Shown: positions 49,525 to 60,604 of the stretch, one piece after another
Position numbering within the stretch: the stretch's first letter is position 1
Layout of the letters: every line of letters begins with the position of its first letter
Assembly (NCBI RefSeq): GCF_040939785.1
Contig: NZ_CP162553.1
Coordinates: 2,728,001 to 2,792,000 of the forward strand
From: Bradyrhizobium lupini
GTDB taxonomy: Bacteria > Pseudomonadota > Alphaproteobacteria > Rhizobiales > Xanthobacteraceae
DNA: 64,000 bases
Direction: 5' to 3'
Notes under the pieces: model-generated
What the model was told of the DNA's origin: nothing
Database searches by the model: none
What the model saw: the letters and a program-made list of their open reading frames with translations, nothing else
Made by a program: the position numbers and the translations under genes

Positions 49525-49685
49525 AGTGTCATCGAACAGTTCCACCGCTGCGGCTTTGGAATCGGCTGTTTGCGCAGTAAGCGCGAGTTTCCGGTGCGCC
49601 AACCTGTCGAGTAGATTGACTCGCCGCAACTGAGAAAACGGACTAGTGGCACACCCGATAAAAATCCATTAGCGTTAGGCTTCCT

Positions 49686-50732
49686 ATGTTTAGTTTGCCT
49701 GATTTGCGTGTACTGGAAGTCGCGGCCGTCGTCATCGAAGAGGGCAGCATGAGCGCGGCCGGCCTCAGACTTGGCATCACTCAATCGGCCGTTTCACAAG
49801 CGATGAAGCGCGCGGAGGCGCATATTGGCGCGTCCCTCGTCCGTCGCGATCGTCGTCCCCTTGGGCCCACGGAGGCGGGGCAAGCTCTGCTCACCCACAT
49901 GCGCGAGATAACCCTGCGCGTCGGACGAGCTGTCGAGGAAATGCGGGCCGCCGCAGCGCGTCCCGAACGCGAGGACCTTCGGCTCGGGATGATCGACACG
50001 TTCGCGTCCACAGTGGGACCACTGTTGGTCCGCAGCCTCATGGCGGGTTCAATCGCGCTTCGCGTGAGCGCATATTCGGGGCTGGTACCCGCGCATGCCG
50101 AGGCATTGATGCGCAACGGGATCGATGCAGCTGTCACATCGGATCCAATGGAGGGCGTTGACGAAGTTACCCGCTTACCCCTATTGCGCGAGCCATTCCT
50201 CCTGGTAGCACCGATTGCCTGGGCGGATACTCTTCGCGATCGTCCACTGGACGACCTACTACTCGAGCACCGACTTATCCGCTACACCGCGCGTTCGCAC
50301 ATGGGAACGCAAATTGAACGTCATCTCCGGCGTCTAAGGATAGAGCATCCGCAGACGATGTCGTTCGAGACGTCGGACTCGCTGCTCTCGATGGTCGCCA
50401 ATGGCATGGGCGTGGCGATTACAACACCCCTGTGCATATTGCAGGCTGCCGTCCATCGACCGGCGCTCGAAGTCATGCCATTGCCGGCGACCGGCCTCTC
50501 GCGCACGATCGCGTTGGTGACTAAGCAAGGCGGATTAGGCACGTTGGCTGCGCGAATAGCGGATAATACTCGTGTGCTCCTGCGGAACTGGACCTTGCCC
50601 CAGATCGCGGCTCAAATTCCCTGGATGGCTCGTTCCGTCGGCAGCATCGTGTTGGATCCGCTCGCTCACGAGGACGCCGCCTGCCGGTTGCGTTGCGGGT
50701 GGCTCCACCCGGACTCTCGACGAACAGTATAA
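49686..50732 (+). CDS. LysR family transcriptional regulator
   Basis: The 348-residue protein begins with the LysR winged helix (EEGSMSAAGLRLGITQSAVS, LGPTEAGQALL) and continues with the effector-binding domain (LRLGMIDTFASTVGPLLVRS, SLLSMVANGMGVAI). It is somewhat longer than usual at the C-terminus. The aspartase-family gene starts 110 bp downstream in the same direction, so the pair may be linked, although LysR targets are more often divergent. Confidence 0.88.
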   Translation: MFSLPDLRVLEVAAVVIEEGSMSAAGLRLGITQSAVSQAMKRAEAHIGASLVRRDRRPLGPTEAGQALLTHMREITLRVGRAVEEMRAAAARPEREDLRLGMIDTFASTVGPLLVRSLMAGSIALRVSAYSGLVPAHAEALMRNGIDAAVTSDPMEGVDEVTRLPLLREPFLLVAPIAWADTLRDRPLDDLLLEHRLIRYTARSHMGTQIERHLRRLRIEHPQTMSFETSDSLLSMVANGMGVAITTPLCILQAAVHRPALEVMPLPATGLSRTIALVTKQGGLGTLAARIADNTRVLLRNWTLPQIAAQIPWMARSVGSIVLDPLAHEDAACRLRCGWLHPDSRRTV

Positions 50733-50841
50733 CCCTAATTAATCATACTTATCAGCCTCCATAACATCTCCGATCTTAGCTTTAACTCTCGCCCGTCTTC
50801 GGAGAGAGTTGTTTGCGTAGCGTCCGAACCCGGGATCAGAG

Positions 50842-52241
50842 ATGTCAGCGACTCGCACCGAAATAGACAGTCTAGGAACGCGCGAGCTGCCGCTGCGCGC
50901 CCTGTACGGCTTGGCCTCCCTGCGTGGGAGCGAGAACTTCGACATCTCACTCCAGAAGCTCGGTGATCAGCCGGCACTTCTTCGGGCACTAGCGCGCATC
51001 AAGCGCGCTGCCGCGGCGGCGAACCGTGAGCTCGGAGCCCTCGACGCCAAAGTAGCAGGAGCACTAATCGCGGCTGCGGACGAGGTCATTGCTGGTAAAC
51101 ACGATGGGCAGTTTATCATCGATTTGCTCGAAGGCTCCGGCGGTACATCGATCAACATGAACATGAACGAGGTTCTGGCGAACCGGGCCCTGCAAATTGT
51201 CGGTGAAAAGCCCGGCCGGTACGACGTGATCCACCCAAATGATGACGTGAACCTATGCCAGTCGACGAACGATGTGCTGCCCTCGGCGTTCAAGTTGGCG
51301 GCGCACGAAAGGTCCGGCGATCTGGTGGGTGCGCTGGAACAGGTGGCGGCCGCTCTTTCGGAGCGGGCCATTGTATTCGCTGACGTATTGCGCGTCGGCC
51401 GCACATGCATGCAGGCCGCCCAGCCGATGACGCTCGGTCAGGCGTTCGGCGGTTACGCATCAGCGATCAAGCGGCTCTCCTTGAAGCTGTCCGTGGCGCG
51501 CCAGGAATTGATGGTGCTTCCCCTCGGAGGTACTGCGATTGGCACCGGGCTCGGAGCAGTGCCGGGCTATCGCCGTGCCGTTTATGGACATCTTGCGGCA
51601 ATCTTGGGCCACGCGGTACGCCCAGGCGACGACATGTTCGATGCCATGCAGAACGCCGACGCCTTCGCACGCGTGTCGTCGGAAATCCGCATCGCAGCAG
51701 AGGTAATGGCGAAAATCGCCTCTGACCTGATCATCCTTTCCTCTGGCCAAATACGGGGCTTGGCGAATTGCGGTTGCCCGCTCTCCAGCCCGGTTCTTCG
51801 ATCATGCCAGGTAAACTCAATCCAGTCCTGCCGATGATGATCCAGCAAGTTGCGTTCGCTATCGTGGGCAACGACGCCGCAGTATCTCTCTCAGCGTTGA
51901 GCGGCCAACTCGAAATCAATCACTTCGAGCCAGTCATCGCCTCGCGCCTGTTCGATTCGATCGAGCTTTTGACGCGATCGGCCAGAATATTTGCCGACCA
52001 ATGCATCTCGGGGATCCGGGCAGACCGGGAACGGTCGCTCAGCAACTTGATGCAATCTTCGGCTCTTGCGACCGTGTTCGTACGGCGCCTTGGCTATGAA
52101 CAGGTATCGACACTTGTGCTTACAGCCGCTGAGCAAATGCGGCCCTTCATCGAAATCGCGATCGACCGCGGACTTCTGAACCGTAGCGCGGTTTTGCAGA
52201 TGCTGCACGAGAGCACCCGTTATCGCGAGAATGCCGCATGA
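50842..52241 (+). pseudogene. Aspartase/fumarase superfamily lyase with one frameshift
   Basis: The protein is colinear with class II fumarase/aspartate ammonia-lyase enzymes. It has the GSGGTSINMNMNEVLANRA segment, HPNDDVNLCQSTNDVLPSAF and the signature loop GSSIMPGKLNP. The frame breaks near 51748, where one C seems lost (SSG then should read P-N-T-G-L-G-E), and resumes in the next frame to 52241. Rejoined, it has about 466 residues, normal for the family. Aspartases remove ammonia from aspartate to give fumarate; other members act on succinyl-type substrates. A single indel could be a sequencing error. Confidence 0.8.
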
Positions 52242-53123
52242 GCCGCGATTCTGCACTTGCCCTTGTACGCGAAGGGCTCACGAGCATGCCGCGAGTCGAT
52301 GCACAACGCCAGAGGATCAACCTACGAAGGTCATGCCACAGCCAACTCGCCATCGCCCTGTCTCCAACCCGATGCGGCAGATGAGACGATGCGCCGCGAT
52401 CGAGAGGCCGCTTGTTCATAGGTCAGTGCTCCGGCCTCTCTTCAAGTCGTGCTTATACGGACGCGCCTGGCCGTAGTGCCAGGGGCAGTGATGGGCAAAG
52501 TCAGCAAGCACGTAAGACATCGTCGATAACGTATTCTAACCGTTCGCGTGGGGCCGTCCTGGCCTCCGCCAATCTTCACATCCTGTTCGGCCGGTAGCCC
52601 GATCAAGATGTGCAAGTTCTCCGATAGCTGGTTACGGCCTGATTCACCTGATGATACATTCACGAGGCGTGATCGAGTCCCGCAGGTTCGAACACGGGCC
52701 CAACATTTTTTCGTTCGTTCGCTGCCGTATTCAAGACGGCACTGAGGCACGCGAAATCCATCCGATGCCGAGAGGCAGCTGCGCATCCGTCGTATCGACT
52801 GGGCCCAGCTGAAGTTTCCCCACTCCCAGCCGTTGTTTATGTCGTATGCGACATTCGGTTTGAGTATAAGGTAAGGTCAATCAAGATGCTCTGGCTGTAG
52901 GCCTTGTCGATGACCGTGCCAGTGTTTACCTGGTTTGTAGCAAAAGTTAGCATCACCTTTTGTATTGGCGCCTTTGCATTTAGCTGCTTGCCATAGAGTG
53001 GCAAAGCGCAAAGGGGGTTCGCATTTCCATTCACCAATTCGGAAACGCCGCATGTTACTGGTGTGACAGTCAGTTCTCGATTGAGATCACCCCCGCTTCA
53101 CGGCCGACCACATTGCCACTGCC
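52242..53123. other. Stretch without a supported gene
   Basis: About 880 bp. A 66-codon minus-strand frame (53037-52837) reads smoothly (KAPIQKVMLTFATNQVNTGT) and is less GC-rich than its surroundings. It may be part of an unrecognised secreted or phage-like protein, but no family is assigned. Confidence 0.3.
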
Positions 53124-53707
53124 TTGGGGCGCTTCGACTTCCCGCCTTTGGGCGATATCAATGCCGTAAGAGCTGACGCCCTTAATTTGGCCGTTAGGGC
53201 GCGCAATCGGGCCGCCAAGCAGTTTGGAGTGGCGATCAGCACGGCGATCGGCTGGATGAAGCGGGTCGATGAGACCGGCAGCGTTGCTCGGGGCCAGATG
53301 GGTTGGAAAACCATTACCTTTCTGGCGGCCCTGCGCCATGACCGGATCGACGCGCCATGGTTCATCGAGGGACCAATCATGGCGTGAGCTTCCGGATCTA
53401 TGTGGAGAAGGTTCTCCTGCCGACCCTTCGGCCCGGCGACATCGTCGTCCCGGACCATCTCGGCAGCCACAAAAGCAAAGCCGTGCGCCAGCTCATCCGC
53501 TTCGCCGGAGCAAAGCTCTTCTTCCTGCCAAAATACTCACCCGACCTGAACCCCATCGAACAAGTCTTTGCCAAACTCAAGCATCTGCTCCGCAAGGCAG
53601 CCGCACGAACCGTCGATGCGGTCTGCGCCGCCATCGGCGAACTCCTTTATGCATTTACACCCGAAGAATGCGCCAACTACCTCAAAAACTCAGGCTATCG
53701 AAGCTAG
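53124..53707 (+). pseudogene. IS630-family transposase remnant with internal deletion
   Basis: The N-terminal part (AAKQFGVAISTAIGWMKRVD, then GSVARGQMG) jumps directly to WKTITFLAALRHDRIDAPWF, losing about 80 residues that include the first catalytic Asp. A frameshift near 53375 follows, then SFRIYVEKVLLPTLRPGDIV, VPDHLGSHKSKA and SPDLNPIEQVFAKLK to the end. It is a different IS630 subgroup from the element at 648-1697. Confidence 0.75.
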
Positions 53708-53793
53708 TCCCATCACGCTTTAACGGCGAGCCTCCCAGGAGGCTAGCGCCCAATGCTCTGTGCCTCGATCATATCCGTTCTCAGCTCAACCCG

Positions 53794-55162
53794 CTATCCC
53801 GATCGCTCTTGAGGACCGTGCCGGAGCGCTCGTCTGAGCTCGCCGAACTGGTTGAACATGACGATAAGAGCGATTATTCCAGCGCCAAGCTCTGCGAGCG
53901 CTTGACTGGCTAACAGTCCGTTAAGACCCGCTACCAGCGGGAATAACAGTACGGCCGGTATGAAGAGATACCCCTGCCTGGCCAAGGACACAATTGCACT
54001 GAGGCGCGCTCTCCCAAATGACTGAAGCATTGCCGTCACGAAACTCTGCACCCCAAACAGTCCAAAGAAGAGATGGAACACGATGCAGGTCGAGACGGCA
54101 AGTTCGGTGACGTACTCGTTATCGCTAAATAGGCTCACCAAAGGCCTCGCAAAAATCACAACGGCCGCAGAATACAGCACCGAGAATGCGATCGTCACGA
54201 AGAGCATGAATTTCGCAGCCCTCAATATATGAGCATAGTCGCGTGCGCCCCAACCGAAACCCAGGATAGCTTGAGCGCCAATACAGAACCCGGTGATAGG
54301 CAGTGCGCCGACCATCAAGATACGCACAGCTATTCCAACCGCGGCGATGGAATCGTCGCCGAACGGCGCAGCAGCTCCGTACAAGAGCATAACGGCAAGA
54401 GCAGATAAGATACTCGTCATTGTCGCCGGCGCGCCTACCAACGCGAGCTGTCTGATGCGATCTGCTCGCAATGATATGTGAGATATCCTGACGAGAACCG
54501 TCCCGCCAAGCTTCGTAAAATACGCGATATACAGTCCGACAGCAGAGATCTGAGACACCAGCGTTGCGAGGGATGCGCCTCGCACGCCAAGGTCAAGTGA
54601 AAATATGAAGACGGCATCAAGCACAGCGTTCAGGATAAACGCGGTCATCATCACCCACATGCTAAATCGTGTATAGCCTTCGGCTCTTACACCCGCTGAC
54701 GGTATTTAGTAGCATCGGGGTGTACCCCAACAAAACCGTTCCCGCGTAGTCGAGCGCCACGGGCATGATGGTTGGGGTAGCTCCGAGCGTTGCAAATATC
54801 CCTGGCAGATTTGGAAGCAGAGTGAGGGTGACTGTGACACCGATCGGAGCGGCGAGCGCGAGTGCCGTGCTTGCGCCTCGACTCGCTTCTAGGTACTCAC
54901 GAGCGCCCAGATGACGAGATATGAACGACGCTGCTCCAACACCGATCCCCTGTCCGGCTGCGGCGAGCAGGACCACGATCGGCAAGGTCATGCTAACAGC
55001 TGCGATCGCCTGCGCGCCTAGGGCGCCAACAAAGATCGCATTGACGACCTGCTGCAGCGCATGGATCGATAATCCAACAACAGACGGAATGGCGAGCCGC
55101 AGGATAAGACTCAAGAGATTCTGGTCCGATAGATCGACGTGCTGTTTTTTCTTTGGCATCAC
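53794..55162 (-). pseudogene. MATE family multidrug/metabolite exporter with one frameshift
   Basis: The N-terminal 160 residues begin MMPKKKQHVDLSDQNLLSLI and include GLSIHALQQVVNAIFVGALG. After NTVSG (near 54690) the frame shifts and continues VRAEGYTRFSMWVMMTAF to GPQERSG at 53794. Rejoined, it has about 455 residues and twelve membrane segments, normal for MATE exporters. Only one small indel separates it from an intact gene, so recent inactivation or a sequencing error are both possible. Confidence 0.78.
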
Positions 55163-55564
55163 ATTGCGCTTGCTGTCGAGGGCGAATTCTGTATCGGTCC
55201 ATTCACGGACGAGTGAACTTTTCCAAATTCGACGATGGCGTACTCAGCGCAATCCTCTCCGGATCTGCTCTGGCACGCCGTGATCGCCTGGATATGTTGA
55301 CGTTTTCAAAGCTGATTTTTGCCTGGGCATACGCCTCCCGTCAGTTGTAGCGAATACTGACTGAGGTGTTCGAGGGTAGCCCCCAGGTTCTGCTAGTCAT
55401 ATTGTGCCGTTCCGCCCTTTGGTTGAGCATCGTGCCGGTTGCGTTCACTTCTCGGGATGATGATCGGCGGGGAAACGCGGCCAGACCCTAGAGCCTCAAG
55501 TTGGTTTTGGCATCTACCGGATCTTGTAGTAGACGCTCCATCATCTGCATGGCACAAGCAATGA
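55163..55564. other. Intergenic stretch without a supported gene
   Basis: About 400 bp between the MATE gene start and the queE remnant. The N-terminal radical-SAM cysteine motif of QueE was looked for here and not found. Confidence 0.35.
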
Positions 55565-55934
55565 ACGTGCTCAGAACCACTGTGGTGGTTCGATGATGTC
55601 CTGCAATCTGTACACGATATCGGGTTCCTCAGCGCGATCGAGACGAACGGCAGGCTGCCGGCCCCGGCCAGCGTGGTGACTGGATTTGCGTCAGTAAATC
55701 GCGCCGCGCTGGCCGTCACTCGCGGACACGAACTGAAAATTCGTGTGGCCGCAACCGGCAGCCTGCCAGACCGGTTCGATGAGCGTGGCTTGGACATTTC
55801 TGCTTCGATCGAAAGACCGCCCTGACGCCGTCGAGCGGCGGGCTATCTCGTACTGCTTGGCTCAGCCGAAATGGCGGCTCAGCGTGCAGTCCCACAAACA
55901 CTCGGCATCACATGAAGATATCGCAAGCATTTAA
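55565..55934 (+). pseudogene. queE: queE remnant (7-carboxy-7-deazaguanine synthase, C-terminal half)
   Basis: The frame reads SEPLWWFDDVLQSVHDIGFL and SAIETNGRLPAPASVVTGFA, then stops at 55824. In the next frame it continues DAVERRAISYCLAQPKWRLS and VQSHK to 55934. This matches the second half of QueE, a radical SAM enzyme making the 7-deazaguanine ring, including the C-terminal SxQTHK-like motif. The N-terminal CxxxCxxC part is missing. Its end overlaps queD by 23 bp, showing they were once an operon. Confidence 0.65.
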
Positions 55935-56274
55935 GTTCGAGGCAGCGCACCGACTTCCAAACGTCCCGCAGACACATCGCTGTCATCGGGTGCATGGTCA
56001 TTCCTATCGCGTCGAGGTCGTGCTGAACGGGGCCGTCGATCCGCACACCGGATTCGTAATGGATTTCTTCAACATGGAGGAAGCGTTTGGCCTTCTTATA
56101 AAGAAGCTCGATCACGATTGCCTGAACGACGTCCCGGGACTGGAAAATCCGACGGCAGAAAATATCGCCATCTGGATCTGGGAGCACGCGAAACCGCGCC
56201 TCGCCCAACTCTCGAGCGTGAGGGTGTACGAGACGACGGATAGTTGGGCGGAATATGACGGGCCCGATCGCTGA
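55912..56274 (+). CDS. queD: 6-carboxy-5,6,7,8-tetrahydropterin synthase (QueD/PTPS family)
   Basis: The 120-residue protein begins MKISQAFKFEAAHRLPNVPQ. Zinc-binding His residues are visible in AAHRLP and in HRVHGHSYRVEVV. The catalytic region includes CHRVHGHS (Cys), LDHDCLND (Asp/His) and PTAENIAIWIW (Glu). It converts dihydroneopterin triphosphate to 6-carboxytetrahydropterin for queuosine-type 7-deazaguanines. The gene is intact while its queE neighbour is broken, so in this place it can only work with a QueE from elsewhere. Confidence 0.88.
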   Translation: MKISQAFKFEAAHRLPNVPQTHRCHRVHGHSYRVEVVLNGAVDPHTGFVMDFFNMEEAFGLLIKKLDHDCLNDVPGLENPTAENIAIWIWEHAKPRLAQLSSVRVYETTDSWAEYDGPDR

Positions 56275-57281
56275 ATTCAGCGCTCATTTGGGACTGTGTC
56301 GATGCGGCGCGCCTGTCGTTCTTCGGCTCAGAAGCGGACTTGCTCGATCTGCGATTCGGCTCTTCATCCGCCTCGCCCGCGGCCAGATTTCCGCGCTCAC
56401 AGAAGAGCCCTTGGATCCGACGGGAGCGCCCGGTTTGGCTATGATGGCCCATCACGTGACCGCATTCGAAAAGCTTCCGGCCAAACGATTCGGAATCCCG
56501 CGTTGTGCTAACCGCCGGAACGATTTGAGGGGATTCGTCCTGAGGAGCGAATTCGATGCTGATTGTACCGGCGAGACGACCCGCCATCCCCGACGCTGCG
56601 GCTGGGCGACTTCGTGCTGCAGCAGGTCGGCGCTAGCCGCCAATGCGAGGAGCACGGGTGGATGCAAGATCGCGCAACCCGCATGTGCGCGAGCTCGCCG
56701 TAGACATCGCCGTCAATACCCCCCGTTCGACACTTCGACGGGCGAAGCCTCAATTGAAGCTGGCGAGGTGCCGGACTCGAGCGTCCGCGCTGACTGGTCA
56801 CGGATGCATCCCTTGGCCGACTGGTTATTTCCACCCAGCCGATAGCTGCGGACGTAAACCGGACGAACAGCTGTCCACAGGAACCGATGCCTCGCCCCGC
56901 CGCATCCGATTGAGTGCAGTCAGGCCCGCACCGACCGCGGGTTCATCCCGGGAGCCTACGATCCCCAAACCTTAGCCGAAATGGCGGCCGCGCTCGAGCA
57001 ACCGCCGGACTATCGCGCCTTGCGCCGGCTCGTTGCGCGCCCAGAATTCGCGCGAATTGAATTTCTTGGCAACTATCCTCTTGCGAGTTATGCTGTCCTG
57101 ATGTCCGGCAAATCACGTGGCGGTGGCCTGCTCGATCAGGTAACAACAGCATCCGCCTGTCGGAGCAGAAACGGATCCGCGACGCGCTCTTCGCCGAACA
57201 CATGATTCCCCCAAGGTTCGCACCACCGGTTTGAAGGTCCGGACGCGCAAGGGCCCGTGAAACCCTCCCAGGCATCCGTCG
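56275..57281. other. Stretch without a supported gene
   Basis: About 1 kb downstream of queD. A 196-codon plus-strand frame starts inside queD at 56255 but shows no domain and looks like a chance frame. QueC was looked for and not seen. Confidence 0.35.
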
Positions 57282-57500
57282 CTCACCACATCTGCACAAT
57301 GAAGCGGCCGTATTTGGTCGCGATGTAGTCCTTCACCTCGGGCAAGCAGTAGATCGAGACGAAGCGCAGCAACCGCGGATCATCCTTCCTGTCCGCCGCC
57401 ATGAACTGCAGGCACCCAGTGCGATCAAGTTACCGCGGTCGGCGAGCAGCGCCCCTACGCTAGCGGAGCGATCGAGCAAACCCGAGTTGATCGCTAGGAT
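57282..57500 (-). pseudogene. 3' remnant of a MetQ/NlpA-type substrate-binding lipoprotein
   Basis: The minus strand reads QFMAADRKDDPRLLRFVSIY and then CLPEVKDYIATKYGRFIVQ before a stop. This is the usual C-terminal pattern of NlpA-family methionine-binding proteins (DDPRxxxxVxxxxxPEVKxxIxxKY). Another frame upstream (ILAINSGLLDRSASVG) may belong to it. Most of the gene is missing. Confidence 0.45.
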
Positions 57501-60500
57501 CATCGCTTGGCCAGGTGGGCATCGGATGCTCCGATGAAGGCGAGCTCGGCGGCGTTCTGGACGTGATCGGAACTCGCGTCGGCGCGGTGATCCGACGCGA
57601 TCGCGACATAGAGCGCCGGCAGCACGAAAAGCGTGAACAGCGTGCCGATGGACATGCCCGCGACGACCACGAGCCCGATCGAGAAGCGGCTCGCGGCGCC
57701 AGCACCCGTTGCGGTCAACAAAGGTAAGAGGCCCGTGACCATCGCCGCCGTGGTCATCAAGATTGGACGGAGGCGGACGCGCGCCGCCATCTCGATGGCC
57801 GAGCGGGGATCGAGTCTCTCCTTGAGCTGCAGCTGATTGGCGAACTGGACCATCAGAATACCGTGCTTGGATATCAGCCCAGCCAATGTCAACAGTCCGA
57901 TTTGGGTGTAGATGTTCATCGTCGCCAAGCCAAAGAATAGCGGGATTAAGGCGCCGGCGATTGCCATGGGAACGCTGAACATGATGATGAGGGGATCGCG
58001 CAGACTTTCGAACTGCGCCGCAAGCACCAAGAAAATGACAATGAGTGCAAACGCAAAGGTGATGACCAGTTTGTTACCCTCCTGCACATATTGACGGGCG
58101 TCCCCGAGGAAGTCGTGGCTGAACTCTGCGGGCAGTTTCATTGCCTCGCTCTCGAGGAAGTCCACAGCCTGACCGATCGTGACGCCGGGCATCGGTACGG
58201 CTTGGAAGGTCGCGGAGTTGAGCTGGTTGTAGTGGGTGAGTGCGTTCGGATCGGTCGCAGTCTCGATGGAGACCACGGTCGATAGCGGCAGCATCGAGCC
58301 CGCCGCTGCCTTGACATAATAGCTCCCAAGTGATTCCGGCGTCAGGCGTTTCTCGCGCGGCACCTGCGGGATCACTTCGTAGGAGCGACCCTGCAGGTTG
58401 AAGCGATTGACGTAGTTTCCGCCAAGGAGGGTCGCGAGCGCGCTACCGACGTTCTGCATGGTGATGCCAAGGTCGCTCGCCTTGGATCGATCGACCTTGA
58501 TTCGCACCCCCGGCTGGTTGAACTCAAGGTCAGAGTCGCTGACCATGAACAGACCGCTCTCGCGCGCGACATCCTTCAGCTTCGACATCTGCTCGTAGAT
58601 GTACTGGAAACCGAGCGTCGACTTGATCACCATCTGCACTGGTAAGCCGCCCGAACCGCCCGGAAGCGGCGGCAAGCTAAAGGCAAATGCGTTGATGCCT
58701 TCCAGTTTGGACAGCTCGGCCTGGACCAGCGATTTCAGAGCGATCGATGAGCGCTTGCGCTCGGCCCAAGGCTTAAGCAACATCCCGGCCATGCCGCCCT
58801 GCGGACCGCTGATGCCGTTGAGCACGAAGCGAAAATCCGTCTCGGGAAACTTCTGGAGTGCCTTGTCGAGCTTGGCGCCGTAATAATCCAGGTAATCAAT
58901 ATTGGCGTATTTCGGCGCTTTTGTCAGTGCGAATACGATACCCTGATCCTCCTCGGGTGCGAGTTCCTTGGAAGTATGCATATACAGAAAGGCGACGAGG
59001 CCCAGCATGGTCAGCGCAAACAGCCCGGTAATCGGGCGATAGTCGAGCGAGCGGTCGAGCTTGCGGCCGTACCAGCGCGTCACGGCGCTGAACACACGAT
59101 TCACAAACTTTGCAAACCGCCCCTCTTCAGCGCTCTTCAGGAAGACCGCGCACATCATGGGCGACAGCGTCAACGCGATCACGCCCGACACGATCACCGA
59201 ACCCGCCAGTGTAAACGCGAATTCGCGGAACAGCGCGCCGGTGAGGCCGCCGAGAAAGCCGATGGGGGCGTACACGGCGGCCAACGTAATCGTCATGGAG
59301 AGGACGGGGCCGACGATCTCGCCCGCGCCATTTGTAGCGGCCTGCGCGGGCGACGCACCTTCTTCCATATGGCGATGAACGTTCTCCACCACGACGATTG
59401 CGTCGTCAACCACGAGACCGATCGCAAGCACCATCGCAAGGAGGGTCAGCAGATTGAATGAGAACCCCAGCGCCAGCATCATACCGTAGACGCCAATAAT
59501 GGACAGCGGAATGGTGACGACCGGAATGATGACAGACCGCAGGGAGGCCAGGAACAGGAAGATCACCAACATCACGATCGCGACGGCCTCAAGGAGCGTC
59601 TTCTCCACCTCGTCTATCGATGATTGGATGAACTTGGTGGAGTCGTAGGCCACTTCCATCTTCAGCGATGGCGGCAGGCTGCGCTTCATTTCTGGAAGCA
59701 GTGCCCGAACGCCTCGCGCTATGTTCAGTGGATTACCTTCTGGGCTCGCCTGCACGGCGACGAAGATCGCGTGTTCGCCGTTCATCGCGACGCTGGCGTT
59801 TGTGCTCTGCGCCGCAAGCTCGACTGTCGCGATGTCCTCCATGCGCACAAAGCCGCCGTCGTTGGCTTTGACGATCATGCGCTTGAAGTCATCAACACTC
59901 CGCAGATCAGTGTTGACCGTGACGTCGGAGAGAGTGAAATAGCCCTTAGTCTGGCCGGCCGCAGCCTGGAAGTTGTTGGCCGCGATTGCAGCCGAAACAT
60001 CAGCTGGCGACACGCCGTGGCCCGCCATTCTCGCGGGATCGAGCCATAACCGCATCGCAAAACTCTGGCCGCCGAGGATGTCTGCTGCTGCGACGCCGTC
60101 TACAGTTGACATAATCGGTTGCACCACGCGCGAGAGATAGTCGGAGATCGCGCTGGCCGTCAGTTCTTCGCTGGAGAAGGCGATATACATGACAGCTGTA
60201 GTCTGACCGGCAGATTTGGTGACGACCGGATCGTTCGATTCCTTAGGGATTAAATATTTGACCGAGTTGACCTTGGAGAGCACTTCAGTGAGCGCCTCGT
60301 TGGGCTCGAAATTGAGCTTGATATAGACCTGGATCGTCGAGGCACCGAGCACCGAGGAGGACGTAATGTAATCAACGCCTTCGGCCGAAGCGAGCGCTTG
60401 CTCAAGGGGCGTGGTGATGAACCCCTGGATCATGTCGGCGGAGGCGCCAGGATAAGAGGTTGTGATATTGACGACCGTGTTGGTCAGCTTAGGATACTGC

Positions 60501-60604
60501 CGGATTGGCAAAACGGTGGCCGCACCAATGCCGGTCAGCAGGATCAGGAGACTGACGACGATAGACAATATCGGACGTTTGATGAAGAGCTCGGTAAATG
60601 CCAT
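57500..60604 (-). CDS. RND efflux pump inner-membrane subunit (HAE1/AcrB family)
   Basis: The 1034-residue protein is a complete RND pump: twelve membrane segments, two large periplasmic domains, and the proton-relay pair DD in AIGLVVDDAIVVVENVHRH. The N-terminus (MAFTELFIKRPILSIVVSLL) and C-terminal segment (GMSIGTLFTLFVLPALYVAI) are typical. Such pumps need a membrane-fusion protein and an outer-membrane channel; neither is encoded next to it, so it is an orphan or its partners were lost. ATG at 60604 is preferred over TTG at 60622. Substrates cannot be predicted. Confidence 0.95.
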   Translation of the reverse strand: MAFTELFIKRPILSIVVSLLILLTGIGAATVLPIRQYPKLTNTVVNITTSYPGASADMIQGFITTPLEQALASAEGVDYITSSSVLGASTIQVYIKLNFEPNEALTEVLSKVNSVKYLIPKESNDPVVTKSAGQTTAVMYIAFSSEELTASAISDYLSRVVQPIMSTVDGVAAADILGGQSFAMRLWLDPARMAGHGVSPADVSAAIAANNFQAAAGQTKGYFTLSDVTVNTDLRSVDDFKRMIVKANDGGFVRMEDIATVELAAQSTNASVAMNGEHAIFVAVQASPEGNPLNIARGVRALLPEMKRSLPPSLKMEVAYDSTKFIQSSIDEVEKTLLEAVAIVMLVIFLFLASLRSVIIPVVTIPLSIIGVYGMMLALGFSFNLLTLLAMVLAIGLVVDDAIVVVENVHRHMEEGASPAQAATNGAGEIVGPVLSMTITLAAVYAPIGFLGGLTGALFREFAFTLAGSVIVSGVIALTLSPMMCAVFLKSAEEGRFAKFVNRVFSAVTRWYGRKLDRSLDYRPITGLFALTMLGLVAFLYMHTSKELAPEEDQGIVFALTKAPKYANIDYLDYYGAKLDKALQKFPETDFRFVLNGISGPQGGMAGMLLKPWAERKRSSIALKSLVQAELSKLEGINAFAFSLPPLPGGSGGLPVQMVIKSTLGFQYIYEQMSKLKDVARESGLFMVSDSDLEFNQPGVRIKVDRSKASDLGITMQNVGSALATLLGGNYVNRFNLQGRSYEVIPQVPREKRLTPESLGSYYVKAAAGSMLPLSTVVSIETATDPNALTHYNQLNSATFQAVPMPGVTIGQAVDFLESEAMKLPAEFSHDFLGDARQYVQEGNKLVITFAFALIVIFLVLAAQFESLRDPLIIMFSVPMAIAGALIPLFFGLATMNIYTQIGLLTLAGLISKHGILMVQFANQLQLKERLDPRSAIEMAARVRLRPILMTTAAMVTGLLPLLTATGAGAASRFSIGLVVVAGMSIGTLFTLFVLPALYVAIASDHRADASSDHVQNAAELAFIGASDAHLAKR

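Noticed and set aside
56255..56845. 196-codon frame downstream of queD
   Set aside because: It starts inside queD, has no domain and is rich in Arg and Ala in the manner of chance frames; QueC motifs are absent.
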